A stretch of DNA of 64,000 bases from RGIG3002 sp964449325 (GCA_964449325.1 CAYUYJ010000002.1:62001-126000); one strand, 5' to 3'; shown: positions 1-9,184, numbered from the stretch's first letter. Numbers and translations: made by a program. Notes: generated from the sequence alone by a model not told the origin.

Positions 1-1
1 G

Positions 2-658
2 TCTTTTAATATTGAGGAAATTAAAGCCTCTAAAAAGATGATTGAGATTGTACGTAAAAATACAACCAAGATTTCCGGAAGTAAGATTGTGGCAATTGCC
101 AGTTCTACAGGTGGACCGAAGGCATTACAGTCCGTATTGCCGAAGTTGCCGGGAAATTTGAAGGCACCGGTTGTTGTAGTACAGCATATGCCGAAGGGAT
201 TTACGGCATCTCTTGCCGAGAGGCTGAACTCCTTAAGTGAGCTTACCATAAAGGAAGCAGCAGAGGGAGATGTACTGGAGGCAGGATTCGCGTATATTGC
301 TATGGGCGGTATGCACTTGAATATTGTAACAAACAGTGCAGGAAAAGCAGTAATTCATTATTCAGACGAACCGAATAGGGAGGGTGTAAAGCCTTGTGCT
401 AATTATATGTATGAATCCCTTATGAACAGTCGTTATGATGAAGTCATCGGCGTGGTTATGACAGGAATGGGTGCAGATGGAACGAAAGGAATCCAAAATT
501 TAAAAACAACAAAAAAAATGCATGTTATTGCGCAGGAAGAAAGTACATGTGCCGTGTATGGAATGCCGAAAAGTGTCGTTAAGGCAGGAATGTCCGACCA
601 GATTGTGCCTTTAGATCAGATTGCGCAGGAAATTATTTTAAACGTGGGGGTAATGTAG
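2..658 (+). CDS. cheB: Chemotaxis protein-glutamate methylesterase CheB, C-terminal part (5' end outside window)
   Basis: CheB removes methyl groups from (and deamidates) receptor glutamates in chemotactic adaptation. The frame is open from the first bases with no stop, so the N-terminal receiver domain lies upstream and the ATG at 38 is internal. What is visible is a complete methylesterase domain: the nucleophile serine in SSTGGPKAL, the histidine in VVVQHMPKGFT and the aspartate in TGMGADGTKG form the known catalytic triad. The stop is followed after one base by cheA, so the genes are translationally close and clearly in one operon. The B. subtilis fla/che operon has the same order (cheB-cheA-cheW-cheC-cheD-sigD). 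Confidence 0.95.
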   Translation, partial: SFNIEEIKASKKMIEIVRKNTTKISGSKIVAIASSTGGPKALQSVLPKLPGNLKAPVVVVQHMPKGFTASLAERLNSLSELTIKEAAEGDVLEAGFAYIAMGGMHLNIVTNSAGKAVIHYSDEPNREGVKPCANYMYESLMNSRYDEVIGVVMTGMGADGTKGIQNLKTTKKMHVIAQEESTCAVYGMPKSVVKAGMSDQIVPLDQIAQEIILNVGVM

Positions 659-659
659 A

Positions 660-2762
660 ATGGACGTAAGCCAATATCTTGAAATTTTCCTTGATGAAAC
701 AAAAGAGCATTTACAGAACTTGAATACCCAGATTCTGGAATTGGAACAGGAACCGGAAAGCATGGATACCATTAATGAAATTTTCCGTGCAGCACATTCC
801 TTAAAGGGAATGGCCGGAACAATGGGATATAAGAGAATGCAGACTCTTACCCATGATATGGAAAATGTTTTTTCAGAGGTTCGTAACGGAACAATTAAAG
901 TACGCGGTAATATGATTGATATTCTGTTTCAGTGTCTGGATGCGTTGGAAGAATATCTTGCTACAATTCAAGAAACGGCAGATGAAGGAACCAATGATAA
1001 TGAACCGCTTATTAAAGCATTAAATGACATTTTAAAAGGCGGCGACGGAGCCGGACAGGCGGAAGAAGTTAAGGAATCAACAAAGAAAGAAGAAAAAGAA
1101 GAGAGCAAAGAAGAAACAACCGATGCCGAAGGTGAAAAATGGCGTCAGATTAAGTTGGATAGCACAGACAGAAATGTAATCAGAGAAGCTTATGTACAAA
1201 AGAAAAATGTGTTCGGGCTGACAGTAAAGGTACAGGAAACATGTATTTTGAAAGCGGCAAGAGCTTTTCTTGTATTTAAAGCTTTGGAAGATATGGGCGA
1301 AATAATTGTTTCAAACCCATCCACACAGGATATTGAAGATGAAAAATTTGACTTTGATTTCAGTGTCATTTTCATTACAGAAAAGGATTTAAAGACGGTT
1401 ATTGCAGCGGCTTCCAATGTTTCGGAAATCGAGAGCGTAGTTGGTGGTGTTGTAGAAAAACCGGCAGAAGACTCCAAGGAACCGGAACCAGTAGAAACAG
1501 TAAAGGAAGAAGCACCTGCAGAGACTCCGGCAGCGGTAAGCGTAGCAAAAGCACAGCCGGCAGCAACGCCCGCGAGAGCAGCAGAGAAGAAACCGGTAGC
1601 AAAACCGGTTGTAAACAGAACTGTTCGTGTCGATATTGAAAAACTGGATGTATTGATGAATCTGGTTAGTGAGTTGATTATTGCAAAGAATTCTTTAGTA
1701 TCGGCAGCAAATACGGATGGAAGTTCCGGTAGCGGCTTTAATGAACATATTGAATATATTGAAAGTGTTACAACAAATCTGCATGAATCTGTTATGAAGG
1801 TTCGAATGGTGCCGATTGAAAGCGTAGTAAGTAAATTCCCGCGTATGATTCGAGACTTATCCAAGAAACTGGGTAAGAAAATGGAATTATATATGTCCGG
1901 TGAAGAAACGGAATTAGACCGTACGGTAGTGGATGAAATCGGAGACCCTTTAATGCATCTTTTGCGTAATTCTGCTGACCATGGTCTGGAATCCGCAGAG
2001 ATTCGTAAGGAGAGAGGTAAGCCGGAGGTAGGTTCTATCTATCTGGATGCTTATCAGGATGGTAACAACGTTGTAATTGAAGTAAAGGATGACGGTAACG
2101 GGATTGATGTTGAAGCAGTAAAAAATAAAGCCATTGAGCGTAATGTCATCACCGTAGAGCAAGCTGCCAATATGAGCGATAAAGAAATCATCGATTTGTT
2201 GTTCCATGCAGGATTCTCTACAGCCAAGACTGTGTCAGATGTATCCGGTAGAGGTGTAGGTCTTGATGTTGTTAAATCTAAGATTGAAGCTTTAAGTGGT
2301 GAAGTAGAAGTAAAGAGCAAGCTTGGAGAAGGAAGTGTTTGGACAATTCGTCTTCCGCTTACACTTGCAATTATTCAGGCACTTATGGTTGATGTGGGTG
2401 GAGAAAAATATGCCATTTCTTTAGGCTCTATTCAGACTATTGAAGACATAACCAAAGAAGACATTAAACTGGTACAGGCAAAAGAAGTAATTCATTTAAG
2501 AGGAACTGTTATTCCGCTAATCCGTTTAAGTAATGTTTTGGATATCGAATCCAAAAAGGCTACGGATGATGAACTTTTAGTTGTCATTGTTAAGAAGGGG
2601 GACAAACTTGCGGGTCTTGTAGTTGACGAGTTGATGGGACAGCAGGAAATTGTTATCAAGTCTATGGGTAAATACATTAATAAATGTAAGTTTATCAGTG
2701 GTGCGACCATTCTTGGTGACGGTGAAGTGGCTCTTATTCTTGATGCCAATGCACTTATTTAA
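660..2762 (+). CDS. cheA: Chemotaxis sensor histidine kinase CheA
   Basis: CheA autophosphorylates in response to receptor state and passes phosphate to CheY and CheB. The 700-residue protein has the full five-domain order. An N-terminal HPt domain carries phospho-acceptor His46 in RAAHSLKGMAGT. A CheY/CheB-binding P2 domain spans roughly residues 165-260. An Ala/Pro/Lys-rich linker follows (about 262-318). The dimerisation helices begin at VRVDIEKLDVLMNLVSELI. The HATPase domain has the N box HLLRNSADHGLE, the VKDDGNGID box and GRGVGLDVV. A C-terminal CheW-like domain closes the protein. Length and motifs are normal. A long minus-strand reading frame at 1190-1864 is a codon-bias shadow. Confidence 0.97.
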   Translation: MDVSQYLEIFLDETKEHLQNLNTQILELEQEPESMDTINEIFRAAHSLKGMAGTMGYKRMQTLTHDMENVFSEVRNGTIKVRGNMIDILFQCLDALEEYLATIQETADEGTNDNEPLIKALNDILKGGDGAGQAEEVKESTKKEEKEESKEETTDAEGEKWRQIKLDSTDRNVIREAYVQKKNVFGLTVKVQETCILKAARAFLVFKALEDMGEIIVSNPSTQDIEDEKFDFDFSVIFITEKDLKTVIAAASNVSEIESVVGGVVEKPAEDSKEPEPVETVKEEAPAETPAAVSVAKAQPAATPARAAEKKPVAKPVVNRTVRVDIEKLDVLMNLVSELIIAKNSLVSAANTDGSSGSGFNEHIEYIESVTTNLHESVMKVRMVPIESVVSKFPRMIRDLSKKLGKKMELYMSGEETELDRTVVDEIGDPLMHLLRNSADHGLESAEIRKERGKPEVGSIYLDAYQDGNNVVIEVKDDGNGIDVEAVKNKAIERNVITVEQAANMSDKEIIDLLFHAGFSTAKTVSDVSGRGVGLDVVKSKIEALSGEVEVKSKLGEGSVWTIRLPLTLAIIQALMVDVGGEKYAISLGSIQTIEDITKEDIKLVQAKEVIHLRGTVIPLIRLSNVLDIESKKATDDELLVVIVKKGDKLAGLVVDELMGQQEIVIKSMGKYINKCKFISGATILGDGEVALILDANALI

Positions 2763-2777
2763 GAGGAGGGATAACAG

Positions 2778-3236
2778 ATGGAAGAATTAAAAGCAGGGTA
2801 TGAAACAACGCAGTTTATTGTAGTAAAAATCGGTGAAGAGCAGTACGGAATTGATATTAAGTATATAGACAACATTGTTCGTATGCAGCATATTACAAGA
2901 GTACCCAAGGTGGCACCATATTTAAAAGGGGTTATTAATCTTCGTGGTGAGGTAGTGCCGGTTATGAGCCTTCGTTTGAAGATGGATTTACCCGCAGACG
3001 AAATTACAAAGGCAACCAGAATTCTGATTCTTAAGTTAGAGCAGGATGGCATGATTGGCATCATGGTGGATGAGGTAAAAGAAGTTGTAACCTTGGACAG
3101 TACCCAGATTGAAAAAGTTTCTTATGATAACAAGGAAGAAAAGTCCTATTTCATTAACGGAATCGGAAAATATGAAGGTGGATTAATTTCTCTTCTGGAT
3201 TTAAATTCCGTGATTCTTGAAAAGGACAATGCTTAA
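2778..3236 (+). CDS. cheW: Chemotaxis coupling protein CheW
   Basis: CheW links methyl-accepting receptors to CheA in the polar signalling array. This 152-residue protein is a single SH3-like CheW domain from about residue 11, with the typical VVKIGEEQYGIDI start and the KGVINLRGEVVPV core strand pair. The gene has a strong ribosome-binding site (aggaggg) 15 bases after the cheA stop and is followed 15 bases later by cheC, consistent with one operon. It resembles the C-terminal domain of CheA just upstream but lacks any kinase part. Confidence 0.96.
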   Translation: MEELKAGYETTQFIVVKIGEEQYGIDIKYIDNIVRMQHITRVPKVAPYLKGVINLRGEVVPVMSLRLKMDLPADEITKATRILILKLEQDGMIGIMVDEVKEVVTLDSTQIEKVSYDNKEEKSYFINGIGKYEGGLISLLDLNSVILEKDNA

Positions 3237-3251
3237 AAAGGAAAGGCAAAT

Positions 3252-3875
3252 ATGGATGAAATCAATGTAGAAAGAATGTCACAGGAATATTTTGATGTTC
3301 TGAAAGAATTAGGTAATATTGGAGCGGGCAATGCAACAACTGCATTGGCCCAGCTTCTACAATGTAAAGTAGATATGAAAGTGCCTCAGGTAAGGCTTTT
3401 GGAATTTCAGAATGTAGGCGATATGATTGGCGGAGAAGAGCAGATTATGACCGGAATTTATCTCGGAGTAGAGGGAGATATTACCGGAAGTATTATGTTT
3501 TTGATGGATCAGGGAACTGCCAGACATTTAGTTTCCAAAATGATGATGGGCATGGACAGCGGTGGTGAGCAGTTCAATGAAATGGAACTGTCGGCGTTGA
3601 AAGAAGTAGGTAATATTATTACGGGGTCGTATTTGAATTCTTTGTCGGATTTAACGCGCTTGACGATTTTTCCGACGATACCTTCTATTGCAACCGATAT
3701 GGCAGGTGCTATTTTGAGCGTACCTGCGATAGAGTTTGGAGTATATGGCGACAGAATACTGCTGATTCAGACCCAGTTTACAGATGAGGTGGATTTAAAC
3801 GGATATTTTATTTTAGTTCCTGATGCAGATTCGTATACTAAAATATTATCTTCCTTAGGTCTTATCAGTGAATAA
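3252..3875 (+). CDS. cheC: CheY-P phosphatase CheC
   Basis: CheC dephosphorylates CheY-P and, with CheD, forms the third adaptation system of Bacillus-type chemotaxis. The 207-residue protein shows the two internally related phosphatase helices of the CheC/CheX/FliY family: DVLKELGNIGAGNATTAL near the N-terminus and ALKEVGNIITGSYLNSL near residue 115, each with the Glu and Asn expected at an active site. There is no FliM/FliN C-terminal domain, so this is CheC, not FliY. It precedes cheD, its known partner. Confidence 0.95.
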   Translation: MDEINVERMSQEYFDVLKELGNIGAGNATTALAQLLQCKVDMKVPQVRLLEFQNVGDMIGGEEQIMTGIYLGVEGDITGSIMFLMDQGTARHLVSKMMMGMDSGGEQFNEMELSALKEVGNIITGSYLNSLSDLTRLTIFPTIPSIATDMAGAILSVPAIEFGVYGDRILLIQTQFTDEVDLNGYFILVPDADSYTKILSSLGLISE

Positions 3876-3913
3876 ACTCAGGAAAAAATTTGAGCAAGAT
3901 TGAAGGATACGGT

Positions 3914-4399
3914 ATGAGTGAAATAATAAAGGTCGGGATGGCCGATTTGAAAGTGGTAAAAAGTCCGGATGGTGTTACAACTTTGGGACTTGGCTCTTGT
4001 GTAGGTATTGCAATTAGGGATCCGATTACAAAAATAGGCGGTTTGGCACATATTATGTTGCCTGACAGTACGGCAATCAGAAATAATGCTAATATTCCGA
4101 AGTTTGCAGATACCGGAATTGAAGAATTGGTAAGGCAGATTGTAGCTTTGGGGGCAAATCGTGCCAGACTTGTTGCTAAGATTGCAGGCGGTGCGCAGAT
4201 GTTCAACTTTTCAAGTAAAAGTGATATGATTCGTGTAGGTGACAGAAATGTGGCTGCCAGTAAACAGAAGCTTGCAGAATTAAAAATTCCTATTTTAGCA
4301 GAGGATACCGGTAATTCTTATGGTAGAACCGTTATTTTCTGGCCGGAAACCGGTGACTTTGTTATAAGAGCAGTAGGAAAGAGTGAAACTGTCATTTAA
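3914..4399 (+). CDS. cheD: Chemoreceptor glutamine deamidase CheD
   Basis: CheD deamidates receptor glutamines and binds CheC. The conserved core is present: TLGLGSCVGIAI holds the catalytic Cys, GLAHIMLP the His, and KIAGGAQMF follows. I place the start at the ATG at 3914, which has gaagga six bases upstream and starts where family members start. A TTG at 3890 with an aggaaa site would add eight residues (MSKIEGYG); these match the N-terminus of the protein at 12537, so this upstream start cannot be excluded. The gene follows cheC by 38 bases. Confidence 0.93.
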   Translation: MSEIIKVGMADLKVVKSPDGVTTLGLGSCVGIAIRDPITKIGGLAHIMLPDSTAIRNNANIPKFADTGIEELVRQIVALGANRARLVAKIAGGAQMFNFSSKSDMIRVGDRNVAASKQKLAELKIPILAEDTGNSYGRTVIFWPETGDFVIRAVGKSETVI

Positions 4400-4416
4400 G
4401 TTTGTTGGGAGCGGAT

Positions 4417-4704
4417 ATGAAAAGAAAATTATTACCGTCGTTTATCATGCTGTCTGCCGGATTAATTGCCAGCATCAGAACGTATTTATTACATTATGAT
4501 GTTAAAAAGTCGCTTATCATTATTCTGATTGTGCTGGTCATTTTCTATGGAATCGGAAGTGGTTTGAAATTTATGTTGGATATATTTGAGGCACAGAATG
4601 AGCAAAAGGCACTTGATGAAGGGGAAGTTATAGCAAAAGAAGCAGAGGATGAGGAAGGGGCTGAGCCTTCGGAGGAAGCAGAAGATTCCGTTACAAAGGA
4701 GTAA
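4417..4704 (+). CDS. Small membrane protein of the chemotaxis operon, unknown function
   Basis: The 95-residue protein has two hydrophobic stretches near the N-terminus (about residues 5-18 and 29-53, the second being strongly hydrophobic with LIIILIVLVIFYGIG) and a very acidic, Glu-rich cytoplasmic-type tail. I do not recognise a named family. The start is the ATG at 4417 preceded by gggagc, rather than the in-frame TTG at 4402. It lies between cheD and the sigma-28 gene, 17 bases after cheD, where B. subtilis has no gene, so it is a lineage-specific operon member. A role at the membrane in motility is inference from position only. Confidence 0.75.
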   Translation: MKRKLLPSFIMLSAGLIASIRTYLLHYDVKKSLIIILIVLVIFYGIGSGLKFMLDIFEAQNEQKALDEGEVIAKEAEDEEGAEPSEEAEDSVTKE

Positions 4705-4738
4705 AGAAGCAGAATAAATACTGTAGTTGGAGGGCACT

Positions 4739-5506
4739 ATGGACGAAATGGGCAGAAAAAAACTATGGGATGAATATTCAAGGACGAAATCTCCTGAGGT
4801 TAGAGAAAAGATTATACTGGAGTATGCACCGCTTGTAAAGGTTGTTGCGGGAAGACTAAGTATGTATCTTGGGTATAATGTTGAATATGATGATTTGGTA
4901 GGATATGGAATATTTGGTTTAATAGATGCGATAGATAAATTTGACTATTTAAAAGAAGTAAAATTTGAAACTTATGCAAGTTTGAGAATTCGTGGAGCTA
5001 TTTTGGATCAGATTCGGAAGATGGACTGGATTCCCAGAACGATAAGACAGAAGCAGAAAAAAATTGATGCGGTAATGAAAGCCATAGAAGCGGAAAAGGG
5101 AAGAAATGCTACGGACGAGGAAATTGCAGAAGGACTTGGTATTTCCACGGAAGAGTATACAGACTGGCAGAGTCAGATGAAAATTACGAACATCGTATCA
5201 TTGAACGAATATTTAGAGCAGGGAAGCGAAGTTTCTGTTGAGTATAATCATGCAGCAAAGTTTGATACCCCGGAAGAAGTTTTAGAGAAAGATGAACTTA
5301 AGCAGATATTAGGTGAGGCTTTAGAACTTTTAACGGAAAAGGAACGGAAGGTGATTGTTCTTTACTATTATGAAGAACTTACTTTGAAAGAAATCAGTAG
5401 TATTTTGGAGGTATCTGAATCCAGAATTTCGCAGTTACATACAAAGGGGCTGCAGAAAATGAAACAAAAAATGGGGAAATATATCGGTATTTTAACAGAA
5501 AAATGA
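4739..5506 (+). CDS. fliA: RNA polymerase sigma factor for flagellar operon (FliA/SigD)
   Basis: This is the sigma-28 factor that transcribes late flagellar and chemotaxis genes. The 255-residue protein has sigma region 2 (YDDLVGYGIFGLIDAIDKFD followed by a VKFETYASLRIRGAILD segment), region 3 (ATDEEIAEGLGISTEEY) and region 4 with a helix-turn-helix (LTLKEISSILEVSESRISQL). A ggaggg site precedes the ATG at 4739; the TTG at 4727 is not needed. Its likely targets in this window are the sigma-28-type promoters at 58046-58072 and 59387-59413. No anti-sigma FlgM is visible here. Confidence 0.95.
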   Translation: MDEMGRKKLWDEYSRTKSPEVREKIILEYAPLVKVVAGRLSMYLGYNVEYDDLVGYGIFGLIDAIDKFDYLKEVKFETYASLRIRGAILDQIRKMDWIPRTIRQKQKKIDAVMKAIEAEKGRNATDEEIAEGLGISTEEYTDWQSQMKITNIVSLNEYLEQGSEVSVEYNHAAKFDTPEEVLEKDELKQILGEALELLTEKERKVIVLYYYEELTLKEISSILEVSESRISQLHTKGLQKMKQKMGKYIGILTEK

Positions 5507-5537
5507 TGTTGCAAGAAGAAAGTATGGGGTGCTGATA

Positions 5538-7133
5538 ATGAGAAATGGATATTTTCAACTGATTTGTACGGATCAAGCAGTGAAAATAAGGCTTATTCCG
5601 GCGGAAGATGGCGGGGAGAATATAGATGTTAGTGAGGTCATGGGTTATTTACAACAAAAAAATATACTCTATGACCTTTCTGCGTTAAGCAATGCTATCC
5701 AGAATTTGGAAGAAACTACTGTTCTTGGTTTGTCAGATAGCGGGGGGCATGTGGAAAGAGAATGCTGCAAAGTGGATGTGTCACAGGATAAAATGCAGGC
5801 TACGGCAAGATTTTATGCTCCCAGTGAAGGCGGAGAGTTGATGACCAAGGAGGAGTTTTTGAATGACCTTTCCTATATGAAAATCGTGGAAGGGATTGAT
5901 GAAGCAGCAATAGACGATTTTTTCCGAAACAGGCAGTATTGTACGGATATCATTGTGGCAAAGGGAAAAGAACCGAGACATGGAACGGATGCACGAATTG
6001 AGTATTTTTTTAATGTAGATTTAAAGATAAAGCCTACCATGAATGCGGACGGAAGTGTGGACTTCTTTCATCTGAATACGATAAATCATTGTAATAAGGA
6101 TGATTTGCTGGCAAGACTGATACCGGAGGATTTGGGAGATCCGGGCGTTGATATTTATGGGGAAAAAATTAAGCCGAGGGATGTACGCCGTGCATATCTA
6201 AAGTTCGGGAAAAATATCAGACTGGGAGAGGATGGTCTGGAAATCTTTTCAGAGGTAAACGGACATGTGACACTGGTTGATGATAAAGTGTTCGTTTCCA
6301 ATGTTTTTGAAGTTGAGAATGTAGATAACAGCACCGGCGATATCGAATATGAGGGAAATGTACAGATTAACGGTAATCTTTGCGAAAACTTTTCTGTTAA
6401 GGCAAAAGGGAATGTTGAGATACGTGGTGTTGTAGAGGGAGCATACATTGAGGCCGGCGGCGACATTATCATTGCAAGAGGCATGAACGGTATGGGAAAA
6501 GGAACCTTGAAAGCAGGTGGCAATATTGTTTCCAAGTTTTTGGAAAATGTAAAATCCGCAGTTGCTGATGGGTATGTAACAACCGAATCTATCCTGCATA
6601 GTACCGTTATGGCAAGAACCGAAGTTACGGTTTCGGGAAAACGCGGATTCATTACCGGAGGAAGAGTGTGTGCCGGTAATACAATAAATGTAAAAACGCT
6701 GGGGTCATCCATGGGAGCGGATACGATTGTTGAAGTAGGAACGGATCCGGGTGTGAAGATTCGTTGTCAGGAGTTGCAGAAATCCATTATGGAAATTAAT
6801 AAGATTCTTCGTTCCATACAGCCGATTATTGAGGCCGGAAACCAGAAGATTACAAAAGGGATAAAACTGGAACCGGAGCAGTTGAAATATGTGTTGTCAC
6901 TAATGAAACTGCGCGATGCAAAACGGGCACAGCTTCAGAAGGAAAGCGATGAACTGAATGAAATACAAACGGAACTGAGTCTGATGGCTGCGGGACAGGT
7001 AATTGTGTCGGGAGAGGTATTTCCGGGGACAAAAATTTGTATAGGAGATGCTTCTACCATTGTAAAATCGACAACTCATTATTGCCGGTTTATCAAAGAA
7101 GAAGGCGATGTCAAGATGACGGGCATAAATTAA
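5538..7133 (+). CDS. FapA-like DUF342 protein
   Basis: The protein is about 531 residues with the architecture of the FapA/DUF342 family. It has a mixed N-terminal domain, then from roughly residue 230 a repetitive beta-helix region rich in G-N-V/I-x-I strands (for example NVQINGNL, NVEIRGVVEGA, GGDIIIARGM), and a C-terminal helical segment (about 410-480). FapA-type proteins occur next to flagellar genes and in some bacteria affect polar flagellation; the exact role is not established here. The start at ATG 5538 has ggggtg upstream. It directly follows the sigma-28 gene. Confidence 0.85.
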   Translation: MRNGYFQLICTDQAVKIRLIPAEDGGENIDVSEVMGYLQQKNILYDLSALSNAIQNLEETTVLGLSDSGGHVERECCKVDVSQDKMQATARFYAPSEGGELMTKEEFLNDLSYMKIVEGIDEAAIDDFFRNRQYCTDIIVAKGKEPRHGTDARIEYFFNVDLKIKPTMNADGSVDFFHLNTINHCNKDDLLARLIPEDLGDPGVDIYGEKIKPRDVRRAYLKFGKNIRLGEDGLEIFSEVNGHVTLVDDKVFVSNVFEVENVDNSTGDIEYEGNVQINGNLCENFSVKAKGNVEIRGVVEGAYIEAGGDIIIARGMNGMGKGTLKAGGNIVSKFLENVKSAVADGYVTTESILHSTVMARTEVTVSGKRGFITGGRVCAGNTINVKTLGSSMGADTIVEVGTDPGVKIRCQELQKSIMEINKILRSIQPIIEAGNQKITKGIKLEPEQLKYVLSLMKLRDAKRAQLQKESDELNEIQTELSLMAAGQVIVSGEVFPGTKICIGDASTIVKSTTHYCRFIKEEGDVKMTGIN

Positions 7134-7148
7134 GAGAGGCGAAAGAAA

Positions 7149-7463
7149 ATGGCAATAGGTTCAATTTCATTACAAGGACAAATAACACGAGCCCAGGATT
7201 TTTCCACCTTAAAGCAGAACGAAGACAATAAGGTAGTGGTAGATCAGGGAAACTTCCAGACACATTTTAATAAGGAAGTGCATCAAAATTTGAATCGTGT
7301 ACGTCAGAGTGATAATACGGAAAACCAAGGGAAAAAATTTGATGCCAAAGAAAAGGGCAACGGAGAATATTCCGGTGACGGCGGAAAGAGAAGAAGACAA
7401 CAGGAAAAGGATGGACATGTGCAACAGCAGGGAGTGCACCGTGGCTTTGATATGAAAATTTAG
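7149..7463 (+). CDS. Small basic protein of the motility operon, unknown function
   Basis: The 104-residue protein is hydrophilic and low-complexity, rich in Gln, Asn, Lys and Arg, with a cluster GGKRRRQQEKDG in the C-terminal third. There is no signal peptide and no membrane segment. The N-terminus MAIGSISLQGQI is the only part that looks ordered. A gagagg site precedes the ATG, 15 bases after the FapA-like gene. I do not recognise a family. Its place between the FapA-like gene and the coiled-coil membrane protein suggests a motility-linked role, but that is inference only. Confidence 0.7.
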   Translation: MAIGSISLQGQITRAQDFSTLKQNEDNKVVVDQGNFQTHFNKEVHQNLNRVRQSDNTENQGKKFDAKEKGNGEYSGDGGKRRRQQEKDGHVQQQGVHRGFDMKI

Positions 7464-7477
7464 GAGACGTAAGAAAG

Positions 7478-8566
7478 ATGGGCATACTGGAAATTGTTTT
7501 ATTGATTCTGGGAGCCGTGCTTTGCGCGGTAAGTTTTATTCTTCCCAAGAAACGAGAGGAGCTGGATGAGGATTCTAAAAGGCAGGCAGGAGAGCAGATA
7601 CGAAGCATTTTAGATAAAGAAATTGCCGGTGTACAGACCAAAATTGATGAGGTAATATCGGAAACGATAGAAGAAACTTCTAATGAGACCGAACGGGCAT
7701 TGGAAAAAATGACAAACGAAAAAATTATGGCAATTAATGAATATTCGGATACTGTCATAGACGATATAAATAAGAATCATAAAGAAGTTTTGTTTTTGTA
7801 TGATATGCTGAATGATAAGCATGTGACAATCAGAAATACGGTCACGGAAGTGGAAAAGACAGTAGGTGAAGTGACGCAGACTGCGAAGGATATTGAAATA
7901 TCTGCCAAAGAAACGGCAAAAGAGGTAAAAAACTCGGAAGAAGCAGCGAAACGTGCGGTGGATATTACGAACCGTGCTGAAAAGGCGGCTGAGTTAACGG
8001 CACAAAATATGGAGCTGGATGTGCGCCGAATTGTGGAAGATATGATTCGTGACAGAGTGGAAGAAACGTTGGAAAAAACAGCTGCACCGATGATACAGGA
8101 ACGGGTAGATGAAATTCTGAACGATGCTTCTTATTTCATGGAACAACAGCCTAAAATTGTGGTTGGCGAAGTAACGGAGAAGACAGAAACGGAAGAAGTC
8201 TTGCAGAGTGCCGGAAATGTACAGAATATAGAGCATGAAGCAGTGAAGGATGAGAGTGAACCGATATACGAGGACGAGTTTGTACAAGGAATTACGGATA
8301 GGGTACCCAAAATTATCATTGAAGGTGATGATGAAGAAAATCTTCAGTATTATGTAGTAGAGCCGGATGAATTGGATACGTCGCTTAAAACAACTCCGGT
8401 GGAAACGAAGTCTGCGTATTCCGAAGAAGTGCCGGAGACACGCAACAATAAAGAGAAAATTTTATCTCTTCATAAAGCAGGAATGTCCAATGTGGCGATA
8501 GCCAAGGAGCTTGGTCTTGGTGTCGGAGAAGTAAAATTGGTAATTGATTTATTTGAAGGGATGTAA
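7478..8566 (+). CDS. SwrB-like coiled-coil membrane protein with C-terminal HTH (DUF6115-like)
   Basis: The 362-residue protein begins with one transmembrane segment (ILEIVLLILGAVLCAVSFIL). A long charged coiled coil with several E/K heptads follows to about residue 230, then an acidic linker. The C-terminal 40 residues (ILSLHKAGMSNVAIAKELGL) read as a small helix-turn-helix of the DUF6115 type. In B. subtilis the gene in this position, after sigD and before rpsB, is swrB, a single-pass membrane protein that activates flagellar basal-body assembly. The topology and C-terminal motif make this a positional counterpart. The family assignment is from memory of the motif, not a search. Confidence 0.75.
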   Translation: MGILEIVLLILGAVLCAVSFILPKKREELDEDSKRQAGEQIRSILDKEIAGVQTKIDEVISETIEETSNETERALEKMTNEKIMAINEYSDTVIDDINKNHKEVLFLYDMLNDKHVTIRNTVTEVEKTVGEVTQTAKDIEISAKETAKEVKNSEEAAKRAVDITNRAEKAAELTAQNMELDVRRIVEDMIRDRVEETLEKTAAPMIQERVDEILNDASYFMEQQPKIVVGEVTEKTETEEVLQSAGNVQNIEHEAVKDESEPIYEDEFVQGITDRVPKIIIEGDDEENLQYYVVEPDELDTSLKTTPVETKSAYSEEVPETRNNKEKILSLHKAGMSNVAIAKELGLGVGEVKLVIDLFEGM

Positions 8567-8572
8567 ACAGTA

Positions 8573-9184
8573 ATGAAGTTAAAATATTATTTACGGGGAC
8601 TTGGAATCGGTATTTTTGTAACTGCATTGATTATGGGAATTTCTCTTGGCGGAAAAAAAGAAATGTCTGACGAAGAGGTTGTTGCAAGAGCAAAAGAACT
8701 GGGTATGGTGGAGAGCGAAGCACAAGAAAAAAATTTGCAGGAAATGATACCGGAAACGGAGCAGGAAGAAACGATAGAGGAGTCCGTACAGAAAGAAACG
8801 GAAAAGGCATCAGAAAATCAGACAGAAAGCGAATCCGAAACTCAGCAGGACAGTGTGGCGGAGAGCCAATCGGACGATAAAACAGAAGCTACCAAACAGG
8901 AGGAGAGCGCAGCAGAAACGGAACGTGTATCCAATGAACCTGTTCAGGAGGACGGAGAAGAGGTAATAGCCGGTCAGGTTGTTTCCATTACGATTGTCAG
9001 TGGCGATGATTCGGCAGTGGTGAGCAGAAAGCTGGAAGAGACAGGACTTGTTGTTTCGGCAACTTCCTTTGACAGATATTTGTGTGATAACGGTTATGCC
9101 AAAAGACTTTCAACGGGAACCTATGAAATTGCGATAGGAGCAAGTGAAGAAACCATTGCAAAAATTATTACAAAATCAAAATAA
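8573..9184 (+). CDS. MltG-like membrane protein with LysM-like domain but no lytic domain
   Basis: This 203-residue protein has a short N-terminal membrane anchor (about residues 5-25) and a long Glu/Gln/Ser/Thr-rich linker. A C-terminal module of about 70 residues follows (VSITIVSGDDSAVVSRKLEE, then STGTYEIAIGASEETIAKII). That module resembles the LysM-like subdomain that precedes the catalytic domain of the MltG/YceG endolytic transglycosylases. The catalytic domain is absent: the protein ends straight after it. It probably binds peptidoglycan or a partner without cutting. It is the last gene of the motility operon and is followed by a terminator. Confidence 0.7.
   Translation: MKLKYYLRGLGIGIFVTALIMGISLGGKKEMSDEEVVARAKELGMVESEAQEKNLQEMIPETEQEETIEESVQKETEKASENQTESESETQQDSVAESQSDDKTEATKQEESAAETERVSNEPVQEDGEEVIAGQVVSITIVSGDDSAVVSRKLEETGLVVSATSFDRYLCDNGYAKRLSTGTYEIAIGASEETIAKIITKSK

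Noticed and set aside
1190..1864. 224-codon minus-strand open frame inside cheA
   Set aside because: It lies fully antisense to a complete, conserved cheA; the composition (Ser/Thr/Phe-rich) is that of a codon-bias shadow and it has no ribosome-binding site.
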